From Myxococcales bacterium (lineage in GTDB: Bacteria > Myxococcota_A > Polyangia > Polyangiales > Polyangiaceae), in assembly GCA_016720545.1 (NCBI GenBank), contig JADKKK010000015.1, forward strand, positions 44,872 through 108,871: 64,000 nt of DNA, read 5' to 3'. Below the pieces are notes generated by a model that made no database searches, had not been told where the DNA came from, and saw only the letters and a program-made list of their open reading frames with translations. Shown here piece by piece: positions 57,356 to 64,000 of the stretch. A program made the position numbers and the translations under genes. Positions within the stretch are counted from its first letter, which is position 1; each line of letters starts with the position of its first letter.

Positions 57356-57993
57356 CACCGGGAGAGGACGGGCCGCGACCGCTTGCCGACCTGCCGCACA
57401 TTGGCTGCCGCGGGCCGCGGAACGACGAGCGTGCGCAGCTTGAACTCGCTGCGATCGGTGCGCTGGAACGTGGCGAAGCGCTTCGTGCCGAGATCTTTGG
57501 TGTCGGCGTCTCGCAGGACGAAGACGGCGAGCCCGGTGTCGGTCTCGATGGCCTCGACGGGCGCGGGGCCGGGGAGGGTGGGCACGAGGGTGATGGGGGC
57601 CGCCGCGCTCCCCGGGGCCGGCGCAAAGGTGATGGCCGGGACGAGCACGGCGGCGCCGCCGACCGTCCAATCCGGGGCGTTCTCCGGGGAACTCGTGGGC
57701 AGTGGGAGCGCGGAAATGGGCGGGGCGCCCTGCGTGAGGGCTGTGAACACCACCCCTCCCTTCCCCACGGAGAGCCCATACTTGTGCGCGCCCACCACCA
57801 CGCGCACGGCGGTGAGCCGAGGCAGCGCCCCTAAGGGCTGTTGGCGGAGGAGACCCCCGAGGATCGAGATGTTGCTGTTGCCCACGCAGCACTCGGCGAG
57901 GGCCTTGCCGCTGAACACCACGTCGCGAGCACCGAAGAGCGTGCCGCCGACGGCGAGCTGCCGCAGAAACTTCCGTCGATCGAATGAGGTCAT
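57355..57993 (-). CDS. Tat-exported protein, unknown function
   Basis: A 212-residue protein with a twin-arginine signal (SFDRRKFLRQLAVGGTLFGARDV), so it probably leaves the cytoplasm folded. The mature part has a Cys pair (AECCVGNSN), a beta-rich body and a basic C-terminus. No family recognised. It is coupled (TGATG) to the glycosyltransferase gene, which suggests that it is a substrate or partner of the glycosylation machinery. Confidence 0.6.
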   Translation of the reverse strand: MTSFDRRKFLRQLAVGGTLFGARDVVFSGKALAECCVGNSNISILGGLLRQQPLGALPRLTAVRVVVGAHKYGLSVGKGGVVFTALTQGAPPISALPLPTSSPENAPDWTVGGAAVLVPAITFAPAPGSAAAPITLVPTLPGPAPVEAIETDTGLAVFVLRDADTKDLGTKRFATFQRTDRSEFKLRTLVVPRPAAANVRQVGKRSRPVLSR

Positions 57994-58281
57994 GGTCGCT
58001 CTCTCCGGTGCGCGCGCGAACCTCGAGTATCCGCGGGGGCGCTCGGCGGGTCAAGCCGGGTCGGGCGGCTCTCGCCATTCTCGTCCGAGGCCGCGCTGAG
58101 CCTTCCCGCGCGCCGGATTCCTGGAGGACGACCCGAAGCGCATCAGGAGCTGGAAGAAGAAGCCTCGCGCGCTGACGAGCGTCCTCGCGGCGCTCGAAGA
58201 GGACGACTGCGACGACGGAGTCCACGGTCAAGTGGCGGGGGGCGTCGTGGAGGTGCACGCCGCATGGTACGCTGGGCACTC
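57994..58281. other. Intergenic region before the broken Uma2 gene
   Basis: Between 58100 and 58260 a forward frame reads FLEDDPKRIRSWKKKPRAL and a Glu/Asp-rich tail, with no start and no family I recognise; it may be a gene scrap. A TACGCT at 58266-58271 lies ten bases before the ATG at 58282 and may be its -10 box. Confidence 0.35.
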
Positions 58282-58868
58282 ATGAGCACTGTCGGAGCCA
58301 AGAGGACAGGAGCCACCTTGGAAGACCTCTTGGCGATGCCGGAAGAGGGGCGGTACGAGCTCGTCGGAGGTGTCGTGGTCCCCAAGGAGGCGGGATCCCA
58401 AAAGCACGGCGCCGCGCAGATCCGCCTCGCTCGGAGCCTTGGCCCCTTCGACCGCCGCCCGGGGGCCCGCCGAATCGCCCTGGAGGGTGGTGGTTTGCCA
58501 CCGAGGTCCTCACACAGTTCAGCCCGACCGAGCAGCGTCGTCCGGACCTGGCCGGCTGGCGGCGCGAGCACGTCGCAGAGACGCAGGCGCAAGTGCCGAT
58601 GACCGTCTTGCCCGACTGGATCTGCGAGATCCTCTCGCCAACGAACGCGAGCAACGACACCATTCAAAAGATGCGTCTCTACCATGCGACGAAAGTGCCG
58701 CACTATTGGCTCGTCGACCCGATTGGAGAGACGCTGTCGGTGTACCGATGGACGCCAGACGGCTACTTGAACGTCCTCATCGCCGACCGCGGCGAGTGTG
58801 TGCGGGCCGAGCCATTCGATGCGATCGAGCTCGCCGTGGCTGTCTCTTTCGGTGACGACGAAGCTTAG
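58282..58868 (+). pseudogene. Uma2 family nuclease, frameshifted
   Basis: Two overlapping frames give one Uma2 protein of about 195 residues. From the ATG at 58282: TLEDLLAMPEEGRYELVGGVVVPKEAG to RRIALEGG; after about 58490 the frame continues WFATEVLTQFSPTEQRRPDLAGWRRE, VLPDWICEILSPTNASNDTIQKM, HYWLVDPIGETLSVYRW to the stop at 58868. A single missing base would restore it. The nuclease Asp (PDLAGW) and Glu-x-Leu (CEILSP) are conserved. It is a relative of the intact gene at 430. Confidence 0.7.
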
Positions 58869-58953
58869 CTGCCCGCTCAGCGTTGAGTTGCTCATGTCGA
58901 CGAGCACCGTGAAGTGGACTGAAACGCCACCGCCGGGCACCTCCGAGAGACTC

Positions 58954-59550
58954 ATGTGCACTGCGAGGAACCGAGTGAAGCTCCCAACACTGTCGACCTC
59001 CGCAAAGATATCGCTCGCGTCGAACGCCGTGGCGCTCGGGCTGCTCGCGATCGCGTGGCGCGCCCCGCTGGCAGCGCCGTTCAGCTACTCGACTCACAAG
59101 GTGCTGCACGTGCTCGGCGCGTTGCTCTTGCTCGGCAACCTGGTGGCCGGCCCGGTGTGGGTGATGCTGGCGTGGTTCGAGCCGGGGAGGCCCCACCTCG
59201 CCTTCGCCACGCGCGCGCTCTCCGCCGCCGACATCTACCTCACGACGCCGGGCGTGCAGCTGGCCGCGTGGAACGGGGTCTGGCTCGCGTCGACCTTCGG
59301 TGGGGTGCGGTCGCAGCCGTGGATCGTGGAGAGCGTGGCGATGCTCGTGGTCACGTCGCTCCTGTCGGTCACGCTCGTGCTCACCTGGCAAGAGCGGCTC
59401 GTGGACGCGGCCCAACGCGGCGATGCGCGAGGGACCCGCCTGGCGATGACGCTCTGGGGTGTGTTCGGCACCCTGGTCGGCGTCCCGCTGGGCCTCATTT
59501 TCTACGAGATGGTGACCAAGCAGCCGCTCGTGCTGCCGGCGGCGCCCTGA
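58954..59550 (+). CDS. DUF2269-type membrane protein
   Basis: A 198-residue membrane protein with about four to five helices (SNAVALGLLAIAWRAPL, VLHVLGALLLLGNLVAGPVWVMLAWF, YLTTPGVQLAAWNGVWLA, VAMLVVTSLLSVTLVLTW, GTLVGVPLGLIFY). The KVLHVLGA and G-N-x-x-x-G motifs resemble the DUF2269/YndJ-type family. Function unknown. The start is uncertain: ATG at 58954 with GAGAG upstream, or GTG at 58975. Confidence 0.65.
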   Translation: MCTARNRVKLPTLSTSAKISLASNAVALGLLAIAWRAPLAAPFSYSTHKVLHVLGALLLLGNLVAGPVWVMLAWFEPGRPHLAFATRALSAADIYLTTPGVQLAAWNGVWLASTFGGVRSQPWIVESVAMLVVTSLLSVTLVLTWQERLVDAAQRGDARGTRLAMTLWGVFGTLVGVPLGLIFYEMVTKQPLVLPAAP

Positions 59551-59737
59551 CGCGCGGGGCGCCGGCGCTCACTCGGAGGCGACCGTACTTCCCGATCGCC
59601 CCAATCCGCACCGACCGGTCGAAGCTCAGTCGCGACCCCTCGGTGATCGACTGGCGCGAGTCCGCGGTCGCCCCGGTCCTCGCTGATCGTGTTCCGTGCG
59701 CGTTGACGGACCTCCGCGCGCGTGCGACGCACAAGCC

Positions 59738-60274
59738 ATGCGCCCGTGGTGGGTTGTCGCCGTCGTGTCCACCGTGTGCGGTTGCCGCAAGGACAGGGAA
59801 GAGAGAGGGCCCGTCCCCGCCGCGACGTCGCGCGCCCCGCCGGTGTCGCGTGAAGCGGTCGAAGCGGCTCCCGGAGCGCCCGTGCCAGCGCCACCCGTTG
59901 TGCCGTGTGAGCGCCTCGTCGCGGTCGCGCTCCCGGAGATCCGTGGCTTCACGACCGTCGCGCGCGCCGGCGCCGCGACACAGATCGAGGCCTCGACGGC
60001 CGATCACCACGGCACCACCATCGAAGAGGTCGTCCTCGGAGGCTTCATCGTGCGGTATGCGATGAGCAGCCCCACGCCGGTCGGGCAGTGGATCGAGCTC
60101 CGCGCAGCCGGGTGTGATGGCCCTAGCGTTCGCGCGCAGCCGTACTGGAACGGCGGGCCGCTCACGCTCCTTCGTCGCGGCGATGTCTTCGTGGTCGCGT
60201 GGCGGGCGGGTGGCGGTCGGGAGGATTTGCCGCTGATCGCGTTCGAGCGAGCCAATCGAGCCGACGCGCGATGA
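59738..60274 (+). CDS. Lipoprotein, unknown function
   Basis: A 178-residue protein. The ATG at 59738 begins a short signal peptide ending in a lipobox (TVCGC), followed by a Pro/Ala linker to about 55 and a small beta-rich domain (LVAVALPEIRGFTTVARAGAATQI ... IVRYAMSSPTPVGQWIELRAAGCDG). No family recognised. The in-frame ATG at 59696 lacks a signal sequence, so 59738 is preferred. Confidence 0.55.
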   Translation: MRPWWVVAVVSTVCGCRKDREERGPVPAATSRAPPVSREAVEAAPGAPVPAPPVVPCERLVAVALPEIRGFTTVARAGAATQIEASTADHHGTTIEEVVLGGFIVRYAMSSPTPVGQWIELRAAGCDGPSVRAQPYWNGGPLTLLRRGDVFVVAWRAGGGREDLPLIAFERANRADAR

Positions 60275-60489
60275 CCCAGAGTCGCGGAGCGGAGGGCCGA
60301 ACGAGCGCTCGCGCTTCCCGGGCTCTCTTGCGAGAGCCGAGGGGCGACGGCAACTCATGGACTGCGACGGAAGCGGGGTCCCTCGCAGCTCTCGATGGCA
60401 CGGCTCCATCTGGGACCCAGGCTCGTCGAAGGGCGACGAACACACCCGTTCGAGATGGCGCCTCGACGTCGCTGCACTACACTGCTCGG

Positions 60490-61320
60490 GTGCGATTCCA
60501 CAGGTCGATCCTCCGCTTCGCCGCCACGCTCGCCCTCGTCGGGGCCACGCTCGCCGGGAGAGAGTCTCGCGCGGCTTGCCCGGTCGGGCTCACGGTGAGC
60601 GTGGACAACGACGTGCCCGGGAGCGGCTACTCCGAGGTCAAGCCGGAGAACTGGGAGAGCCACAACGTCGACTCGTGCCGCGGCACGTACCGGTACCTGA
60701 GCCAGTACATCGGCGACCGAACACGCAAGGGCAAGGCCACTTGGCAGCCCAAGATCACCGTCGCGGGCTTCTACGAGGTGACCGCAAGCTACAGGGGCTC
60801 GGTCAACCGCACGAATGATGCAGACTACACGCTCTACGACGACAAGGCGACGGTCTCGCGCGTCACCCTCGATCAGACGGCGACCTCGGGGTGCACGCGC
60901 AAGGTCGTCGGCATGGCGTTTTGCGCGGTGGGCGGCACGTGCCGACTCACGCTCGACGGGGACGACGGAAAGAGCGACGCGGCCGACGAGACGACGTTCG
61001 TCCTCAAGGCGTGCGAGGTCCCCGACGCGGGCGCCCCGGCAGACGCGGGCGCGCCCGACGCGAGCGCGCTCGACGCGAGCCGACCCGCACCGGGCGACGC
61101 GGGGTCGGGAGACGCCGGGGTTCCCCCGAGCCCCGGCGGTCCAGCGGCTTCGCCGGAGCCAGGCGTGCCTCCCGCCGAGCCAGCCGGGCTCGCGCCGCTC
61201 GACGAGGACGCCGGGTGCAGCAGCGGCCGCGCGGGTGTGGGCGCGCGCAGCACGACGACGGGGCTCGCTCTCCTCCTGGGCGGCGCTCTCCTCGTCGGCG
61301 CGCGGCGCAGGCGCCGCTGA
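60490..61320 (+). CDS. Secreted protein with MYXO-CTERM-like sorting tail
   Basis: A 276-residue exported protein starting at a GTG (60490). After the signal peptide (FAATLALVGATLAG) comes a beta-sandwich domain (LTVSVDNDVPGSGYSEVKPENWESHNVDSC ... WQPKITVAGFYEVTASYRGSVNRTNDADYTLYDD) resembling discoidin/CBM folds, then an Asp-Ala-Gly-rich spacer and the tail GCSSG followed by a hydrophobic helix and RRRRR. That C-terminus is the MYXO-CTERM type, processed for outer-surface display in Myxococcota. TACACT lies six bases before the GTG: leaderless start likely. Confidence 0.75.
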   Translation: MRFHRSILRFAATLALVGATLAGRESRAACPVGLTVSVDNDVPGSGYSEVKPENWESHNVDSCRGTYRYLSQYIGDRTRKGKATWQPKITVAGFYEVTASYRGSVNRTNDADYTLYDDKATVSRVTLDQTATSGCTRKVVGMAFCAVGGTCRLTLDGDDGKSDAADETTFVLKACEVPDAGAPADAGAPDASALDASRPAPGDAGSGDAGVPPSPGGPAASPEPGVPPAEPAGLAPLDEDAGCSSGRAGVGARSTTTGLALLLGGALLVGARRRRR

Positions 61321-61341
61321 CCGCCAAGAGGCAATCCTGGG

Positions 61342-61353
61342 TTAGCTAGCTAA
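61342..61353. terminator. Palindrome TTAGCTAGCTAA between convergent genes
   Basis: A perfect 12-base palindrome lies at the meeting point of the two convergent genes (stop at 61320 on plus, stop at 61350 on minus). AT-rich for this genome; it may be a bidirectional transcription end or a protein site. Related words occur at 44721 and 63272. Confidence 0.35.
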
Positions 61354-62330
61354 GGTTGCGCGGTCCGCGTCCAGATGCGAACGTTCCCGTCGGTGAGGGG
61401 CGTGGTGGTGTTGTGGTTGTAGCCCGGCGTGGACAGCCATACGCGCCGGCTGTCCGCCTCTGGCCACTGCGATCTCGCCCAGGCATCGTACTTGCGGCCC
61501 CCGTCGGCCTGGTTGGCTCGGTCGACCGACTCGCGGAACGAGTAGCCGCTCCGCCACGAGCTGAGGAAAGTGGGAAAGCTCGCAGCGCTGTCCGTGTGCA
61601 CACCGAGCGCGCCTGCCGCCAGCGCGAAGCCTGCCTGGTGCCAAGCCGCGTTGTGGGACCGGCCGTAGCAGGCCGCCGAGTACACGACGCGGAGCTTGCG
61701 CCGCCGCGCGACCTCGCAGTCTCGGTTCGTGGCTCCGTTCTGCGCGCACTCGCGCTTGCGGTCTTTCTCGATCTCGCCCCCGAGCGAAGCGACGTCCCGC
61801 TCGCCGTTCTCGAACCAGAGCGTCCCGGGGCTTCCGTGCAAGGAGATGATGAGGTCGATCGCCAGCACGGACGGATCCGCTTGCAGTCTCCGGAGGCCCG
61901 ACACGAGCGCGCTGGTCGTCGCGTTCGCGCCGCTGAGCTCGACGATCTCGCGGTAGTGCGCCGCCAGCTCGCCGCGGACGACGGCGCTGCCGCTGTCCTC
62001 GAAGAACTTGTAGAGGAGCCGGTACTTGTCGTCCCCGAACTTCACCGTGTTGTTCAGGAAAATCACCGCGCGCCCCTGCGCCTGGACGTCGCAGTTGGAC
62101 GTGCAGCTCACGGGCGGCGGCGGCGGGAGCGCCGGCACCAGCGGGGGAGGCGGCAGGAGACTCGGACGGGCCGGGGCCGGCGGCAGCTGGGGGCCCGGTG
62201 GCAGCTGGGGGCCCGGTGGCGACCTCGGGGGCCAGGCGTGTGCGCTCGAGGTCGCAGCGAGGACGAGCATCCCGCCTAATAACGCAAGCCATCCCCCCGT
62301 CAGGCGACGGCTACGGACGATGTTCTTCAT
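61350..62330 (-). CDS. Secreted caspase-fold-like peptidase
   Basis: A 326-residue exported protein: signal peptide (GMLVLAATSSAHA), then a Pro/Leu-rich region to about 75. The domain after that shows the arrangement of clan CD peptidases: DLIISLHGSPGTLWF (His-Gly) near 160 and LRVVYSAACYGRSHNAAWHQAGF (Ala-Cys-Tyr-Gly) near 215-235, as in caspases and gingipains. If active it would cut after basic or acidic residues. The identification rests on the His and Cys strands only. Confidence 0.5.
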   Translation of the reverse strand: MKNIVRSRRLTGGWLALLGGMLVLAATSSAHAWPPRSPPGPQLPPGPQLPPAPARPSLLPPPPLVPALPPPPPVSCTSNCDVQAQGRAVIFLNNTVKFGDDKYRLLYKFFEDSGSAVVRGELAAHYREIVELSGANATTSALVSGLRRLQADPSVLAIDLIISLHGSPGTLWFENGERDVASLGGEIEKDRKRECAQNGATNRDCEVARRRKLRVVYSAACYGRSHNAAWHQAGFALAAGALGVHTDSAASFPTFLSSWRSGYSFRESVDRANQADGGRKYDAWARSQWPEADSRRVWLSTPGYNHNTTTPLTDGNVRIWTRTAQP

Positions 62331-62354
62331 GGTGCCCCTCCTTCGGTCCGATCA

Positions 62355-63203
62355 TCAGAAACACTTGCCGCTCGAGACGGGCTTGGTGCAGCGAAGCCAG
62401 CGGATCCCGTCTCGCACCAGCACTCCGTCGACGACCGTGAAATTGTACGTGCTCCCGCTCTCGAGCTTCGCGCTCAGGTTCGGGCACGCCAGCGAGTACG
62501 AGCACGCGTAGGGCGACGCGCCCGAGGTCGAGTTGTAATACTCGTAGTCGCACTTGCCGTTCTCGTAGAACTTGATCTGTTCGAGGATGCCGCCGCTCGC
62601 CGGCTGCCACCAGGTCGCCGTGAGGGTCGCCGTGTCGAGGCAGCCGCCACCGCCGCCGCCACCACCGCCGCCGTCCGAGCCACCCCCGGGCTTCGTGAAG
62701 GTCATGGTGAACGTCCAGTCGGCGGCCTGGTCCTTCGACAGCAACGCCACGGCGTATTTCCCGGCGGCGAACTGCGCCGTGCTCGAGACGGGCTTCGCGC
62801 TGGTGTTGTCGCCGCCGAGCACGTTCAAGTTGGCGTCGTAAACGAGCACGTCGACATCGGCCGTGCCCGTCCAGTCCACCTGCGCGGCGATGCTCCCGCC
62901 CCCGGCGGGCACCTCGAACGAGAACACGTCGAAATCGCCCGTGTAGCGCGAGCCGTCGTTGCCGCCGCTGGTGAGCCTGCCCGCGATCTTCAGGCCTTTG
63001 CTCGGGTCGAGCGCGCCGAGCGCCTGCATGCCGGCGAATTCCGGCCCGTCGTTGGGCTCCTGCTCGGCGATCTCCTGGACCTGCCCAGCGGCGCCAGCCT
63101 CTCCGCCGACTCCCCCGCCGGGACCTGCGACACTGGAGCACGAAGGGACGAGCAGCAGCGCCGCGAGGGATAGAGCGGCGGGAGCGACGACGAGCCAGCG
63201 CAT
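62355..63203 (-). CDS. Secreted lipoprotein with PPC-like domain
   Basis: A 282-residue lipoprotein (lipobox LVPSC). The EQEPNDGPEFAGMQAL ... GRLTSGGNDGSRYTGDFDVFSFEVPAGG ... VDWTGTADVDVLVYDANLNVLGG pattern is that of bacterial pre-peptidase C-terminal (PPC) beta-sandwich domains found beside secreted proteases. A glycine-rich linker follows, and a C-terminal domain with four cysteines. Transcribed in the same direction as the caspase-like gene that follows it; the two may act together outside the cell. Confidence 0.65.
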   Translation of the reverse strand: MRWLVVAPAALSLAALLLVPSCSSVAGPGGGVGGEAGAAGQVQEIAEQEPNDGPEFAGMQALGALDPSKGLKIAGRLTSGGNDGSRYTGDFDVFSFEVPAGGGSIAAQVDWTGTADVDVLVYDANLNVLGGDNTSAKPVSSTAQFAAGKYAVALLSKDQAADWTFTMTFTKPGGGSDGGGGGGGGGGCLDTATLTATWWQPASGGILEQIKFYENGKCDYEYYNSTSGASPYACSYSLACPNLSAKLESGSTYNFTVVDGVLVRDGIRWLRCTKPVSSGKCF

Positions 63204-63462
63204 CGCCTCAGCATATGGCACGATCGAAACGCCTCGCCATGACATTAATCAAGTGGCGATGGCGAACAGCACTAGCTTAGCTAGAGGCGTCATCCGCGCA
63301 CGATCCGGTGGCCAGGGCCCGTGGGCCCGACCTTCACTGGGCGTCACCAAGGTGGCGGACACCACACTCATCCTCGTGTCCTGCGTTGCCGTGATTATCC
63401 TTGCACGTGATGATCCCCCTGCTAGCGTGACCCGCCGTTGCTGAGCTAGTTCTTCGGGGGTC

Positions 63463-63915
63463 ATGATCATGCAAACAATCAAGAGCCATACAATCAAGAG
63501 CCATCGCGTAGTCCGCCTCATTGTGCTGGGGTTAGCCGGAAGTGGGATTGTTGCTTCGCTCGCGGCTGGCTGTTCGGCCGCCAAGACGACCGACCCGGGC
63601 TTGGACTCGGGCTTCGACTCGGGCGAAATCGCGAATAGTTGCGCAACCGTCTTCACGCCCGACAAAGCTTGCCCGTGTGTTCCCAATGATCCGCGTCCAG
63701 ACTGCGCGCCGGACACCGGACCAGGAGATGCGTCGCGCGATGGGGACTTGGACGCGTCGCGCGACGCGAGCGGCGACGCCAGCCGCGACGCGGCGGACGC
63801 CGGATGTGTACCCAACGGAAAGCCCCCCGGGGGAGACGGCCCCTGCGAATCACAAAAGGCCGTCTGTTGCGCGAAGTCGTGCATGAGCCCGGAGCTCTGC
63901 GGCCCCCCTCCCTGA
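63463..63915 (+). CDS. Cysteine-rich lipoprotein with DASRDG repeats
   Basis: A 150-residue protein. A signal peptide (LIVLGLAGSGIVASLAAGC) ends in a lipobox, followed by CPCVPN and an acidic spacer of DASRD repeats (about 93-115), then CVPNG, CESQKAVCC and CMSPELC. Similar Asp/Ser spacers with terminal cysteines are common in myxobacterial surface lipoproteins. Function unknown; the acidic spacer could bind calcium. Confidence 0.6.
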   Translation: MIMQTIKSHTIKSHRVVRLIVLGLAGSGIVASLAAGCSAAKTTDPGLDSGFDSGEIANSCATVFTPDKACPCVPNDPRPDCAPDTGPGDASRDGDLDASRDASGDASRDAADAGCVPNGKPPGGDGPCESQKAVCCAKSCMSPELCGPPP

Positions 63916-63936
63916 AGCCCGGAGACCACCGCCTCG

Positions 63937-64000
63937 TCACCGCACGGTGAGCGTGGCGACGAGCACGCGGTGGTCGACGACCTCGAGCGCCTGCGGGTCG
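63937..64000 (-). CDS. Partial CDS, C-terminal end
   Basis: Reading leftwards from the window edge, one frame gives DPQALEVVDHRVLVATLTVR and stops at a TGA (63939-63937). A final D-H-R-x-x-x-A-T-L is reminiscent of endonuclease/exonuclease/phosphatase-type or metal-dependent hydrolase C-termini. Only 20 residues, so the family is a guess. Confidence 0.3.
   Translation of the reverse strand, partial: DPQALEVVDHRVLVATLTVR

Noticed and set aside
58100..58260. A forward frame before the broken Uma2 gene as a separate gene
   Set aside because: No start codon with a ribosome-binding site and no recognisable domain.

Overview
The window is a GC-rich (about 70%) stretch of bacterial chromosome. The gene content points to Myxococcota, most likely a Polyangia/Sorangiineae-type myxobacterium. 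The signs are many secreted lipoproteins with Pro/Ala/Asp-rich linkers, a MYXO-CTERM-like C-terminal sorting tail, Uma2-family nucleases, a large Ser/Thr protein kinase, a DUF4398 plus OmpA lipoprotein pair, and multidomain beta-oxidation enzymes. I saw no rRNA, tRNA, CRISPR array, integrase or transposase.

Layout. 0-7.2 kb: a partial lipoprotein, a Uma2 nuclease, a lipoprotein/S41-like protease pair broken by a remarkable poly-G tract, another lipoprotein, and a TonB-dependent receptor carrying its own TonB-C-like domain. 7.2-14.3 kb: gene remnants, a small winged-helix protein, and a three-gene peptide exporter (HlyD adaptor, C39-peptidase ABC transporter, second ABC transporter), followed by a degraded scrap of a peptide-arginase gene. 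14.3-18.7 kb: a translationally coupled operon of TetR, cytochrome b561, HlyD, FtsX permease and ABC ATPase. 18.8-27.0 kb: a DUF2202 lipoprotein and an RND efflux system (chalcone-isomerase-like protein plus a TolC-like factor on one strand; membrane protein, adaptor and RND pump on the other). The TetR gene and the RND promoter region share near-identical operator-like sites.

27.0-28.4 kb holds the most interesting locus: a 30-residue Arg-rich peptide whose stop codon overlaps the GTG start of a protein joining an N-terminal PqqD-like (RiPP recognition element) domain to an intact ureohydrolase domain. This looks like a minimal two-gene peptide-arginase RiPP pathway, in which arginines of the peptide would be converted to ornithine. 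A decayed copy of the same arginase beside the C39 exporter, and two more short peptides with the same V-[KR]-x(n)-V-R-A-G flavour, suggest that modification and export parts of one RiPP system are scattered over the first 28 kb.

28.6-49 kb is mostly housekeeping and envelope: an AidB-like acyl-CoA dehydrogenase, DUF4398/OmpA lipoproteins, coaD with an aspartyl-protease-like lipoprotein and a DEDDh exonuclease, a thiolase, a polysaccharide deacetylase, a LysR regulator, a ferritin-like di-iron protein, a metallophosphoesterase coupled to a kinase, thioredoxin, and an M3 oligopeptidase. 49-53.4 kb is a multifunctional beta-oxidation pair (SDR/MaoC/triple SCP2, then SCP-x thiolase). 53.4-64 kb carries an esterase, a double glycosyltransferase with an embedded PqqD-like domain, a broken Uma2 gene and several exported proteins.

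Several genes (20.6, 50.9-51.4, 53.5, 55.6 and 58.5 kb) carry small indels in otherwise well conserved coding sequence. These may be assembly errors in GC-rich DNA or real decay; the sequence alone cannot decide.
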